DNA of 64,000 bases from CAUPWF01 sp964367685 (GCA_964367685.1 CAYIYM010000006.1:1-64000); one strand, 5' to 3'; shown: positions 27,506 to 37,800, numbered from the stretch's first letter. Program-made: numbers and translations. The notes: a model not told the origin generated them from the letters alone.

Positions 27506-28759
27506 TTATTCAAACTGCAATGCTTCAATTGGATTTAATTTTGATGCTTTAATTGCTGGAAGTAATCCAAATAATATTCCAATTATCATTGAGAAGAATA
27601 CTGCAATCAAGATTGCTGGTAATGAGATAGCCACAGGTATTTGAGACACTCTTGAAATCACAAAACTCAATGCAATTCCACTACCGATTCCAAAGATTCC
27701 TCCAAGACTTGTTAGTACTGCTGCCTCTGTTAAAAATTGTATTAAAATATGTTTTTTCTCAGCTCCAAGAGCTTTCTTTAGTCCAATTTCTTTTGTTCTT
27801 TCTGTTACAGATACTAGCATAATATTCATAACACCAATGCCACCTACTAGTAATGAGATACTCGCAATCCATAGAAGTTGCATATTTGTAGATTGGCTAA
27901 TTTCTTGTAGTCCTTGCACTTCCTTTAATAGATCTTCTCCCATATAGAGAATATTACCTTCTTCTAATGCCATATCTGCATTAATTAAATCTGCTGTAAC
28001 CTTACCTGCTATCGTCATCTCTTCTGTTGTGTTTGCTCGAACAACGACAGAATGTGGTTCATCATAACGATAAACAATTGGCCATGTATCAGCTGGAATG
28101 AATACCTGACCACTTCCACGTACCATAAATTGATAATAATCTTCAATGGTATTAATCACTGGTTCAAATTCCACACCTTGTTCTACTATACCGACAACAA
28201 TATAAGGTTCGCCTTTAATTTCTATTGTCTTTCCAATAGGGTCGTCTGTCAAAAACAATGTTTTCGCAGCATTTCCATCGAGAAGTGCTATTTTCTTTCC
28301 ACCTTCATAATCATCACTCCCAAATCCACGACCACGCTTTACCTGAAACCCTAGCGTATCTAAATAATGAGCATCAATTCCATAGAGTCTCCCTCCTTCA
28401 AGGAGAGTTCCCCCATTGTAAATTGCATCATAGGATTCTCTCATTCGAAATAAAGATGCCGACTTTATGCTCTCCTCATCTAATAACGATACCCTGAATT
28501 CTTCGCTTAGTGGTTGCACTGTATCAGGCGCTTGTTCATAATCAAGTTGGAGTGGATACCCGTCTCGATGTAACTGTACTGTCACAGTATTATTTCCGGC
28601 TCCTATTAAATTCTCTTTGATTTGTTCACTTGTTCCTGTGATAGTCGACACAATGGTAATAATCGACGCAATACCTATAATAATTCCAAGCATAGTCAAA
28701 ATTGAGCGCATTTTATGTGACCAAATACCTTGGAATGCTAATTTGATATTCTCTAGCAT
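27506..28759 (-). CDS. MacB-type ABC exporter permease (exporter I)
   Basis: The 417-residue permease has the MacB/FtsX architecture: one membrane helix (about 20-40, LTMLGIIIGIASIITIV), a large extracytoplasmic MacB_PCD domain (about 45-275), and three C-terminal helices from about 285 (ISLLVGGIGVMNIMLVSVTERTKEIG region) ending in the conserved KLNPIEALQFE. In Firmicutes such permeases work with a separate ATPase and an HlyD-like adaptor to export peptides or antibiotics. It is the last gene of the operon, 11 bp after the adaptor gene, behind a GGGGGG ribosome site. Confidence 0.92.
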   Translation of the reverse strand: MLENIKLAFQGIWSHKMRSILTMLGIIIGIASIITIVSTITGTSEQIKENLIGAGNNTVTVQLHRDGYPLQLDYEQAPDTVQPLSEEFRVSLLDEESIKSASLFRMRESYDAIYNGGTLLEGGRLYGIDAHYLDTLGFQVKRGRGFGSDDYEGGKKIALLDGNAAKTLFLTDDPIGKTIEIKGEPYIVVGIVEQGVEFEPVINTIEDYYQFMVRGSGQVFIPADTWPIVYRYDEPHSVVVRANTTEEMTIAGKVTADLINADMALEEGNILYMGEDLLKEVQGLQEISQSTNMQLLWIASISLLVGGIGVMNIMLVSVTERTKEIGLKKALGAEKKHILIQFLTEAAVLTSLGGIFGIGSGIALSFVISRVSQIPVAISLPAILIAVFFSMIIGILFGLLPAIKASKLNPIEALQFE

Positions 28760-28770
28760 AAACGGCCCCC

Positions 28771-30603
28771 CTATCTTATCCCCATTGAGTTTTCATTAAT
28801 AATTGTCTTTACACCATCTTTTGCGTTCTTATCATATGGAAATGCTACATATTGATCAAATCTCAGACCAGAAAGTATTTCTACATACTCTCCATAAATT
28901 TCTTTTCCTGTATATACAACCTGCTTCTTTAATCGTCCATTATCATCAACCATGACATAAGTTTCCCCGTTCTTGGTTCTTGTATAAGCTTTTGATATAT
29001 ACAGTGTTTGTGGGCCCTCGACTACATTTCCAGCAACAGAAATCTCCACGCCCTCATATTCTATAAATGACTGATCTGATGGCACTGAAATAACACATTG
29101 ATAATAAGAAACATTTGGATTACCACCTCCGTAGTAGTAATTATTCGAAACTGGATACGGACTGATTTCAAGTACAGTGCCTTCTGTAAAAATTCCACTT
29201 TCAAATGCCATAATGTTAACAGGTTGTCCTATAGAAATTTCACCTAACTGTATCTCGCTTAAAGTTGTCTCAACATAAGTACCTTGACTTCCTGCAATTT
29301 TGATAAATGGCTGTGCAACATCTAGTTGCTCCATATCCTGAACTAAATTAACAGTTCCATCTATGGTGCTTGTCAATATCGTATCCTTTAAGCTATTCTT
29401 GAACTTCGTCAATTCAATCTCTGCTTCTTTAATGTCCAATCTCTTATTTATAATTGTTGCTTCTTGTTCCTTGATTTCATTCTTAGTATATGTAGTCGGT
29501 GGAATCACTGGTTCTACAGGTTCAGGTGGAGCTATAGGTTCCAAACCTTCATAGCTTGCAATATGGAATTCCACATTGCCTTCTGCTTCGAAATGAAATT
29601 TCATAAATTGATAATCCCCATATTCAGATGGTATTGCAACTGTTACATAAACATTTTGAAATAGGGCCGGTTCTCGATCTTCTACTGGCGGCACTATAGG
29701 TGTTGGTTCTTCTGGATCTGTTGGTTCTTCTGGATCTGTTGGTTCTTCCGGATCTGTTGGTTCTTCTGGATCTGTTGGTTCTTCTGGATCTGTTGGNNNN
29801 NNNNNNNNNNNNNNNNNNNNNNNNNNNNNNNNNNNNNNNNNNNNNNNNNNNNNNNNNNNNNNNNNNNNNNNNNNNNNNNNNNNNNNNNNNNNNNNNGGAT
29901 CTGTTGGTTCTTCTGGATCTGTTGGTTCTTCTGGATCTGTTGGCTCTTCCGGATCTGGTTCGGTGACAGTCACATTCTCTGTTACAAGTGAAAGCCATCC
30001 TCTCATAAACTCCCCGGTAATTTCAAAGGAATCTGCCATATAGAAAAATGGATTCGCTTCTGTTCCATCCCCTTTTACAATTCCAATTCCTCCTGGTAAA
30101 AGAATCCCATCCACTGTACTTGGAACGACATAATCTTCTGGTATTTGAATCAATACATCTGGTATGCTTTCTGGTTCTACTGTTTCTGATCCTTCTACAT
30201 AAGGATTTGCTTTCATTTTTTCTAGCCTTTGTTCTGCTACTTTTAGACTTGTTCGATTTACTTCGAGCGCTAATTCCTTACCCTCAACTTCTAGCGTTAC
30301 CAACTTAGTATCGAATTCCAAAATCGGATCGCCAATCTTGACCTCTTGACCTTCTTCTACAAATACTTCTTTGACTGTTTCATTTTCTTCTATTTGTATG
30401 TTTTGCGAATAGTCAGTCGTCACCGTTCCATACATCATATTATTGTTGTACCACTCTGTATAGATAGTAGAAACTGGGACAACATTAATTTCTTTACTTG
30501 GTATAAGACGAGCCGCAATAAATATACCAACTATGGCCAATACCAAAACTAAAATAATAGCAATTACCTTTTTAGAGATTTTAATATTCTTCTTATTTTC
30601 CAT
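28771..30603 (-). CDS. HlyD/MacA-family efflux adaptor with (PEEPTD)n insertion; interrupted by assembly gap
   Basis: This is a membrane-anchored adaptor of an ABC exporter. The start is placed at 30603 (MENKKNIKISKK), where the ATG overlaps the end of the ATPase gene and GGAGG precedes it; an upstream in-frame start lies inside that gene. Visible parts are one N-terminal membrane helix, a biotinyl-lipoyl half with VFVEEGQEVKIGDPI, and one coiled-coil arm. A large insertion of roughly 230 residues including PEEPTD repeats follows. Then come the second coiled-coil arm, the other lipoyl half (TILTSTIDGTVNLVQ) and a beta-barrel domain. Codons 237-269 or so fall in the 100-N gap, so its length is unknown. 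Confidence 0.88.
   Translation of the reverse strand: MENKKNIKISKKVIAIILVLVLAIVGIFIAARLIPSKEINVVPVSTIYTEWYNNNMMYGTVTTDYSQNIQIEENETVKEVFVEEGQEVKIGDPILEFDTKLVTLEVEGKELALEVNRTSLKVAEQRLEKMKANPYVEGSETVEPESIPDVLIQIPEDYVVPSTVDGILLPGGIGIVKGDGTEANPFFYMADSFEITGEFMRGWLSLVTENVTVTEPDPEEPTDPEEPTDPEEPTDXXXXXXXXXXXXXXXXXXXXXXXXXXXXXXXXXXPTDPEEPTDPEEPTDPEEPTDPEEPTDPEEPTPIVPPVEDREPALFQNVYVTVAIPSEYGDYQFMKFHFEAEGNVEFHIASYEGLEPIAPPEPVEPVIPPTTYTKNEIKEQEATIINKRLDIKEAEIELTKFKNSLKDTILTSTIDGTVNLVQDMEQLDVAQPFIKIAGSQGTYVETTLSEIQLGEISIGQPVNIMAFESGIFTEGTVLEISPYPVSNNYYYGGGNPNVSYYQCVISVPSDQSFIEYEGVEISVAGNVVEGPQTLYISKAYTRTKNGETYVMVDDNGRLKKQVVYTGKEIYGEYVEILSGLRFDQYVAFPYDKNAKDGVKTIINENSMGIR
29703..29956 (-). repeat. 18-bp tandem repeat coding PEEPTD units, containing an assembly gap
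   Basis: The unit TTCTTCTGGATCTGTTGG (plus strand) is repeated on both sides of the N run and encodes Pro-Glu-Glu-Pro-Thr-Asp on the minus strand. Five or six units are visible in whole or part to the left of the gap and about three to the right. The copy number inside the gap is unknown. Confidence 0.93.
29797..29896. other. Assembly gap of 100 N (arbitrary length)
   Basis: Exactly 100 unknown bases lie inside the PEEPTD repeat. To keep a perfect 18-bp repeat in phase across the gap, the missing length should be 7 plus a multiple of 18. The value 100 does not fit this, so it is a scaffolding convention. Confidence 0.95.
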
Positions 30604-31276
30604 GATCAGCCACCTCCGAAAGGATACCATCTCTGATATAAGCTATTTTCTCTGCATGATTGGCTACTTCTTGTTCATGAGTAATTACGATTATAGTTAC
30701 TCCCTCTTCATTTAATTTCTTAAATATTTCCATGATTTGCTCACCCGAAGATGTATCGAGTGCACCAGTTGGTTCATCTGCAAGCAAGATTTCTGGATTA
30801 GTCACAATTGCTCTTGCAATTGCCACTCTTTGACATTGTCCTCCTGATAATTGATTTGGTAAGAAATTCATACGATCTTCCAGTCCAACCTTTTTTAAGG
30901 CTTCCTCTGCTCTCGCTTTCCGCTCTTTTACAGGTATCCCTGTATAAAGCAGCGGCAAAGCTACATTATCAAGTGCCGTTTGTCTTGCAAGTAAGTTAAA
31001 TCTCTGAAATACAAATCCAATAGAACGATTTCTAACCTTAGCTAATTCTTTTTCTGACAAAGCTTCAATATTATCTTCTTTCAAATAATATTGTCCGCTC
31101 GTAGGCTTATCTAGACATCCAATTAAATTCATCAAAGTTGATTTTCCAGAACCTGATGGACCCATAATCGCGAAATATTCACCCTTTTCAAGTGATAAAT
31201 TAATATCCTTTAATACAGAAACCACCATTTTCCCTTGCTCATAGTCTTTAAAAATATTTTCCAATCTTAGAATCAT
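30593..31276 (-). CDS. MacB-type ABC exporter ATP-binding protein (exporter I)
   Basis: This is the cytosolic ATPase of an exporter of the LolD/MacB type. The 227-residue protein has Walker A GPSGSGKS (39-46), signature LSGGQ (143-147), Walker B LLADEP (164-169) and the switch histidine in VITHE. Its ATG overlaps the likely TGA of the upstream adaptor gene (ATGA), and its own 3' end overlaps the start of the downstream adaptor gene by 11 bp. The adaptor-ATPase-adaptor-permease genes therefore appear translationally coupled. Confidence 0.94.
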   Translation of the reverse strand: MILRLENIFKDYEQGKMVVSVLKDINLSLEKGEYFAIMGPSGSGKSTLMNLIGCLDKPTSGQYYLKEDNIEALSEKELAKVRNRSIGFVFQRFNLLARQTALDNVALPLLYTGIPVKERKARAEEALKKVGLEDRMNFLPNQLSGGQCQRVAIARAIVTNPEILLADEPTGALDTSSGEQIMEIFKKLNEEGVTIIVITHEQEVANHAEKIAYIRDGILSEVADHGK

Positions 31277-32642
31277 TCATTCACCTCCACTTCTGGAGCT
31301 GCCTCTTCTAAAATTNNNNNNNNNNNNNNNNNNNNNNNNNNNNNNNNNNNNNNNNNNNNNNNNNNNNNNNNNNNNNNNNNNNNNNNNNNNNNNNNNNNNN
31401 NNNNNNNNNNNNNNNTGGCATAATTTCACTCTCTGGCATAATTTCACCCTCTGGCATTACCTCTGGATCAATCAACATCTCCTCTGTTGTCGGCATACCA
31501 ACTTCAAGTTCAGGCGTAGGAAATGCTACTAAATCATCCTCTTCTAAATTTTCTACAAAGTAACTGTCTGTCAGTTCATTATAGCCAAGGATAACGAGTG
31601 TTCTTTTTTCAAGTTTTCCACCTTTATCCACCCAAATATAGAAGTCTTCTCCTTCTGCCACCATAAATACAGCTGGAAATTCAATTCCCTCTTGTCCCGG
31701 TTCTACTACATTTTCGTCAGTGATTCCCATTTCAATAAATACATGCTGGCCCATCATCAAACCATCTTGAGAATCTAAATTAACATAAAATGGATATTTA
31801 GAACTTTGATACACTTCACTTCCACCAGACATCATCATCCCACCGCCATAATTACCATCTGAAATTGGATTTTCAAGATCAATAGAAGAAATTGTCCCAT
31901 ACCATTTTTTCTCATTGTCTACTCTAGAACGTAAAGTTACTGGTGAACCTTCTCCTAGTTCATAAATATTTTGTTCATTAATCACTCCTTTTACACGATA
32001 ATCTCCTACTGACATTAACGTAATAAAGGATGGTTGCCCTTGCATATCCATACCTGATTCATTATATTCCTTCACAACTCCATTAATTGGTGAAACAACT
32101 TGTGATTCTGTTGATCGATCTTTTAATTTCTCAATCTCCATTTCTTTAACAATCACATTGTATTCTGTGCTTTTAAGTGAAGCTTGGGCTTCTTGAATCT
32201 GTAACGTATATTCTAATTTTTCATCGCTTCCTACATTTTTTTTCTCAGCTTCTAACTGACTAATTTGTGCCTTATATGACTCAATACTATTCTTTGTTCG
32301 CTCTAACTCTATTTCTGCTGTTTGTAGTGCAAGATCTGCCTCTGCTGTATCATATTCAAATAAAACTTGGCCCATAGTAACCTCGTCACCTTGCTTTACC
32401 AGTACTTTTGCCACTGTGCGTTCAGTATCCTTATTAATGACTGTTGTATCCTGAGCTTCTACCACTCCTGAATATCTATTCGCCAAACCTAACCCTATAT
32501 CATATCCTGTAATTGATGAAACTGACTGAACATAAACCGAATCTGCTACAGTCGTAGATTGTGTAAAAAATGAAGCTATCACACCAATTATTACAACACA
32601 TATTACTCCAACTATTATTCCAATTTTCGCATTCTTAGACAT
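31273..32642 (-). CDS. HlyD/MacA-family efflux adaptor with MPE(G/S)EI tail repeats; 3' end crosses assembly gap
   Basis: This membrane-fusion adaptor has an N-terminal helix (about 6-27), a lipoyl half (VLVKQGDEVTMGQVLFEYD), a coiled-coil hairpin (about 95-170), a second lipoyl half (VVSPINGVVKEYNESG) and a beta-barrel domain. It ends in a repeat of MPEGEI/MPESEI units that runs into the 100-N gap. With the gap taken at face value the frame stops at 31308. A different frame after the gap gives an acidic tail ILEEAAPEVEVNE and a TGA at 31273-31275 that overlaps the ATPase start as ATGA. I therefore extend the gene to 31273. It lies 36 bp downstream of coaBC. Confidence 0.82.
31316..31415. other. 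Assembly gap of 100 N (arbitrary length)
   Basis: Exactly 100 N lie in the tandem repeat coding the adaptor's MPE(G/S)EI tail. Restoring the most plausible reading frame needs a true length that is 2 modulo 3, not 100. Confidence 0.95.
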
Positions 32643-32678
32643 AATTTCCTCCTAGGATATTTCGTTTTAAGTTCTCTT

Positions 32679-33887
32679 TTACTCATTAATACCTTTTTGC
32701 ATATCTATTAATATTTCACTTAGAATTGTTTCAGCCACTTCATCCTTGCTCATTTTTGGAAGGCTTTTTTCGCTTTTTTTAGTAATAATCGTTACAATAT
32801 TTGTGTTTCCTGCAAATCCTGCCCCCTCTTCCTTTAGATTATTTGCTATAATCATATCTAAATTTTTCTTCAATAATTTGATTTTGGAATTTTCTATCAT
32901 ATGCTCCGTTTCCATTGAGAATCCACATAAGTACTGATTTTCTTTTTTCTTTTCCCCAATGGAAGCAATAATATCCTTTGTCCTATTTAATTCAATGGAC
33001 AATTCGCCCTCTTTTTTCTTCATTTTCTCGCCGCTAACTACCCTTGGTGTATAATCAGAAACAGCTGCTGCTTTGATCACAATGTCATGTATATCACTAT
33101 ACTTTGTTACAGCCTCATACATATCTTCTGCACTAATCACCTCATAAGCTGTAACTCCGATTGGTTTTGGAATCTGCGTTTGTCCTGTAATCAGAGTAAC
33201 TTCTGCTCCGCGCATTCTTGCATTCCTAGCAATTGCATAGCCCATTTTCCCAGTAGAATGATTGGATATAAACCGAACAGGATCAATTGCCTCTCTCGTC
33301 GCTCCCGCTGTTACTAATACATTCATGCCAATCATGTCTTTTTCAAATGCCACTTCATTTAAAACATGCTCTAAGAGAATTTCTGGCTCTACTAATTTGC
33401 CCTCTCCCACATCTCCACAAGCTAGATAGCCACTTGCAGGCGAGATGATTTTCATCCCGTAGGATTTGAGTTTCTCTATATTGTCTTTCACAATTGGATT
33501 TTGGTACATCCCTGTATTCATAGCCGGAGCAATAATTTTAGGACAAGTCGCTGCAAGCATTGTTGTTGTCAACATATCATCTGCAAGCCCATGTGCTATT
33601 TTTCCAATAATATTTGCGGTCGCTGGAACAATAACTATTAAATCTGCTTGTTGAGCAATTCCAACATGATCTACTTTAAATGAGTGATTTCTATCAAATG
33701 TATCTGTCAAACACTTGGTATGCGTTAACGCTTCAAAAGTATTTGGCGTTATAAAATTCTGTGCATTCTTAGTCATAATTACATGTACCGTTGCATGTTG
33801 TTTTACTAGCATACTTGCTAATATAGCTGCTTTATATGCTGCAATTCCACCTGTAATTCCAAGTACAATTGTTTTCCCTTTTAACAT
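32679..33887 (-). CDS. coaBC: Bifunctional phosphopantothenoylcysteine decarboxylase/phosphopantothenate-cysteine ligase
   Basis: CoaBC carries out two successive steps of coenzyme A synthesis from 4'-phosphopantothenate. The 402-residue protein has an N-terminal FMN-dependent CoaC domain (about 1-175, ITGGIAAYKA, the PAMNTGMYQNP motif and an active-site Cys in the GYLACGDVGEG loop). The C-terminal CoaB domain (about 185-395) has VTAGATREAIDPVRFISN and KAAAVSDYTP. The gene is divergent from an ECF S-component that may import pantothenate. The exporter I genes follow on the same strand, so some readthrough is possible. Confidence 0.96.
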   Translation of the reverse strand: MLKGKTIVLGITGGIAAYKAAILASMLVKQHATVHVIMTKNAQNFITPNTFEALTHTKCLTDTFDRNHSFKVDHVGIAQQADLIVIVPATANIIGKIAHGLADDMLTTTMLAATCPKIIAPAMNTGMYQNPIVKDNIEKLKSYGMKIISPASGYLACGDVGEGKLVEPEILLEHVLNEVAFEKDMIGMNVLVTAGATREAIDPVRFISNHSTGKMGYAIARNARMRGAEVTLITGQTQIPKPIGVTAYEVISAEDMYEAVTKYSDIHDIVIKAAAVSDYTPRVVSGEKMKKKEGELSIELNRTKDIIASIGEKKKENQYLCGFSMETEHMIENSKIKLLKKNLDMIIANNLKEEGAGFAGNTNIVTIITKKSEKSLPKMSKDEVAETILSEILIDMQKGINE

Positions 33888-34062
33888 ATGTTTGCTCCTT
33901 ATTTATTCAAATGGTTTTTATGTTTCAATAATATATACATTATATGCAATTATGTGAAAATAGTCAAATTATTGACCCACTTACTGCTATGTGTTATTCT
34001 ATTTTTGCAACTAAATAAAATATGTATTGTATCTCGAAGGAGAATGATAACAGGAGAATTTT

Positions 34063-34728
34063 ATGAAAACAGAATCAAAACAAAAGCAACTCGAAAATCG
34101 TAGTTCAAAAACCTTAAGCATTGTGCAAGTCGGTCTTTTTAGTGCTATTATTGTTATAATGGCCTTTACACCATTTCTTGGATATATTCCATTGGGATTT
34201 ACTAGGGCAACCATTATCCACATCCCCGTCATTATTGGTTCCTTAATGTTAGGACCTAGAAAAGGAGCATTACTTGGATTTGTATTTGGAATGACAAGCT
34301 TAATCAACAATACAATTAATCCTACTGCCACCTCATTTGTATTCTCACCTTTCTATTCATTAGGTGAATTCAGTGGTGGATTCTCTAGTTTAATTATTTG
34401 TTTATTGCCACGAACATTAGTCGGCATTACTCCCTACTACACATATAAGCTAATAAGTAAATATTGCAACAAGGTGAAAAACAAACTTGTTTTAGCATTA
34501 AGCATGGCTGGAATCGTTGGTTCGCTTACTAATACCCTTCTAGTAATGAATTTAATTTATATACTTTTTAGAGAGGATTATGCCACAATCAATAAGGTGG
34601 ATACTAATGCACTCTACACTTTTATTATTGGAATCATTGGAATTAATGGCATTCCTGAAGCAATTGTTGCCTCTATAATAATTGTTCTAATTGGTCGTAC
34701 TTTAAAGCGTAAATTACCAACTTTTTAG
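34063..34728 (+). CDS. ECF transporter S-component, probable pantothenate uptake (PanT-like)
   Basis: This is a substrate-binding membrane subunit of an energy-coupling-factor importer: 221 residues, five to six transmembrane segments, with the conserved pattern GYIPLGFTRATIIHIPVI..G....PRKGALLGFVFG. The shared EcfA/EcfT module is not in this window, as expected for group II systems. Divergence from coaBC, 175 bp away, suggests pantothenate as substrate; this is a context inference. The start follows CAGGAG. Two in-frame TATAAT-poor AT stretches precede it, so I do not name a promoter. Confidence 0.85.
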   Translation: MKTESKQKQLENRSSKTLSIVQVGLFSAIIVIMAFTPFLGYIPLGFTRATIIHIPVIIGSLMLGPRKGALLGFVFGMTSLINNTINPTATSFVFSPFYSLGEFSGGFSSLIICLLPRTLVGITPYYTYKLISKYCNKVKNKLVLALSMAGIVGSLTNTLLVMNLIYILFREDYATINKVDTNALYTFIIGIIGINGIPEAIVASIIIVLIGRTLKRKLPTF

Positions 34729-34784
34729 AAGAGATATATATCCTTTCCGCACTCAGTATTTTTATAAAAACAATAACGTATTAC

Positions 34785-34813
34785 TTGTTATTTAATAATA
34801 TAAATTGTATAAT
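34785..34813 (+). promoter_or_regulatory. Promoter of the activase-like giant gene
   Basis: TTGTTA (34785-34790), exactly 17 bp, and a perfect TATAAT (34808-34813). The predicted transcription start falls inside the hairpin that begins at 34815. Confidence 0.65.
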
Positions 34814-34814
34814 G

Positions 34815-34848
34815 AAAGTTGCTTTGATAATCAAAGCAACTTTTTTTA
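34815..34848 (+). terminator. Intrinsic terminator (or 5'-leader hairpin) between the ECF gene and the giant gene
   Basis: A perfect 13-bp stem (34815-34827 with 34831-34843) with a 3-base loop is followed by a T run. It is a canonical terminator for the ECF gene, but it starts one base after the -10 box of the next gene's promoter. Confidence 0.8.
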
Positions 34849-34875
34849 TTATAGGAATTTACAGTGAGGCATTTT

Positions 34876-37800
34876 ATGACAATAAACAAAACATATACTC
34901 TTGGTATTGATATTGGTTCAACCACTGTCAAGATTGCCATTTTAAATAACGAAAAAGACATACTCTTTTCTGACTATGAACGACATTTTGCCGATATTCA
35001 AGGAACATTAAGTGACCTACTTGGTCGTGGGATTCACAAATTAGGGTCTATTAATGTTTCCCCTGTCATCACTGGCTCTGGTGGACTTTCTCTTGCAAAA
35101 CACTTACAAGTCCCATTTGTACAGGAAGTAATCGCTGTTTCAACTGCACTAAAGGATACAGCACCTGAAACAGATGTCGCCATAGAGCTTGGTGGTGAAG
35201 ATGCGAAGATCATTTATTTTCAAAATGGAAATGCAGAGCAACGAATGAATGGAGTCTGTGCCGGTGGTACAGGTTCATTTATTGACCAAATGGCATCTTT
35301 ACTACAAACTGACGCATCAGGATTAAATGAATATGCTAAAAATTATCAAGATTTGTATTCTATTGCTGCACGTTGTGGCGTATTTGCCAAATCAGATATT
35401 CAACCCCTAATTAATGAAGGAGCCACCAAAGAAGATTTGGCTGCTTCTATTTTTCAAGCCGTAGTAAATCAGACAATCAGTGGACTAGCTTGTGGTAAAC
35501 CTATTCGTGGACACGTTGCGTTTTTAGGTGGTCCCCTTCATTTCTTATCTGAGCTAAAGAAAGCATTTATTCGTACTTTAAATTTAGATAAAGATCACGT
35601 AATTGCTCCTGCTCATCCACACTTATTTGCAGCAATAGGATCCGCGCTTAGTTCTGAAAACACTCTACATGTTCCACTTGTAGCGATGCAACAACAATTG
35701 GAAGATCGTATTCAAATGGATTTTGAAGTCGAAAGACTCGATCCCCTTTTTAATACAGAAGATGAGTTCCATGATTTTAACGAGAGACATAAAAAACATC
35801 AGGTAGCCTCTGGTGATTTACGAAACTATACCGGAAATACATACTTGGGAATAGATGCTGGATCTACTACGACAAAGGCCGCCTTAGTTGGAGAAGATGG
35901 CACACTTCTATACTCCTTCTATCGTAGCAACGAAGGAGATCCTCTTGGAACCACCATTTCGGCAATAAAAGAAATATATTCACAACTTCCTAATACTGCT
36001 TCCATTGCCTATTCATGCTCCACTGGATATGGCGAGGCTTTAATTAAGGCAGCTCTTCAATTAGATGAGGGTGAGGTAGAAACAATTGCTCACTATAATG
36101 CCGCCGCTTATTTTGAACCTGATGTGGATTGTATTCTCGATATTGGTGGTCAAGATATGAAGTGTATAAAAATCAAAAACAAAACTGTAGATAATGTACA
36201 ACTAAATGAAGCTTGTTCTTCTGGTTGTGGATCATTTATTGAAACATTCGCAAAATCCCTTAACTTTTCAGTACAAGATTTTGCAAATGAAGCTCTTTAT
36301 GCACAAAATCCAATTGATTTAGGTACTCGATGTACCGTTTTTATGAATTCAAAAGTTAAACAAGCACAAAAAGAGGGTGCAAGCGTTGCTGATATTTCAT
36401 CCGGTCTTGCTTATTCCGTTATCAAAAATGCTCTTTATAAAGTAATAAAAGTTTCAAGTGCTGCCGAACTGGGCAAGAAAATTGTAGTCCAAGGGGGAAC
36501 CTTCTATAACAACGCAGTCCTTCGCAGCTTCGAATTAATTGCCGACTGTGAAGCCATTCGTCCTGATATTTCTGGAATCATGGGTGCATTTGGGGCCGCT
36601 TTAATTGCTCGCCAAAGACATACTTCTTGTAAGGTTACAACTATGCTTTCATTTGAAGATATTGAAGCAATGGAGTACACCACAACTATGGCTACTTGCA
36701 AACGTTGTACAAATAATTGCCGCATGACAATCAATACATTTTCTGGAAATCGTCGTTTCATTTCTGGAAATAGATGTGAACGTGGTGTTGGAAAAGAGAA
36801 ATCTACTTCTCTTCTACCGAATTTATTTGAGTATAAGGTGAATCGGTATTTAAACTATACGCCACTAGACCTTGACCAAGCAACCCGTGGCACAGTTGGA
36901 ATTCCAAGAGTATTGAATATGTTTGAAAACTATCCATTTTGGTTTACCTTCTTCCATGAGCTCAACTTCCGTGTAGTATTATCACCCCCTTCTTCACGAA
37001 GTATTTATGAAATGGGTATTGACTCTATACCAAGTGAATCAGAATGTTATCCTGCGAAGCTTGCTCATGGACATGTAGAATGGTTAATCAAACAAGGGCA
37101 TAACTTAATTTTCTATCCTTGTATTCCTTATGAGCGTAATGAATTTCAGGATGCTGGAAATCACTATAACTGCCCAATTGTAACCTCATATGCTGAAAAT
37201 ATAAAGAATAATATGGAATCTATTCTTGAACAAAACATCGACTTTATGCAACCATTCTTATCATTTGCTTCCGAAGAAATACTAGCAAAACGATTAGTTG
37301 AAGAATTTGCGCAAAAATTCGATATAACTGATTCAGATATTACGGCCGCAACTGCTGCTGCTTGGAAAGAGCTTTCTACGTGTCGCGAAGATCTTCGACG
37401 CAAAGGTGAAGAAACTATGGCTTTCCTTGACCAAACTGGTAATTCTGGAATTGTTCTTGCTGGAAGACCTTATCACATTGAATCTGAAATTCACCATGGA
37501 ATACCAGAATTAATTAACTCTTATCACATGGCTGTACTTACAGAGGATTCTATTTCTCATCTTGCAAAAATAGAACGTCCATTAAATGTTATGGATCAAT
37601 GGATGTATCACTCAAGATTATATGGTGCTGCAAGCTACGTTGCACAAAAAGACAATCTAAACCTTATTCAATTAAATTCCTTTGGATGTGGACTTGATGC
37701 AGTAACCACTGATGGTGTAGCTGACATTCTTACCAATGCCGATAAAATCTATACTTCATTAAAAATCGATGAAGTAAACAACCTTGGGGCTGCCCGTATT

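Noticed and set aside
29700..29966. Regular repeat array that could be taken for a CRISPR, and a long plus-strand Leu-rich reading frame across it
   Set aside because: The units are contiguous 18-bp copies with no unique spacers and lie in frame inside the adaptor gene. The plus-strand reading is the antisense of PEEPTD codons.
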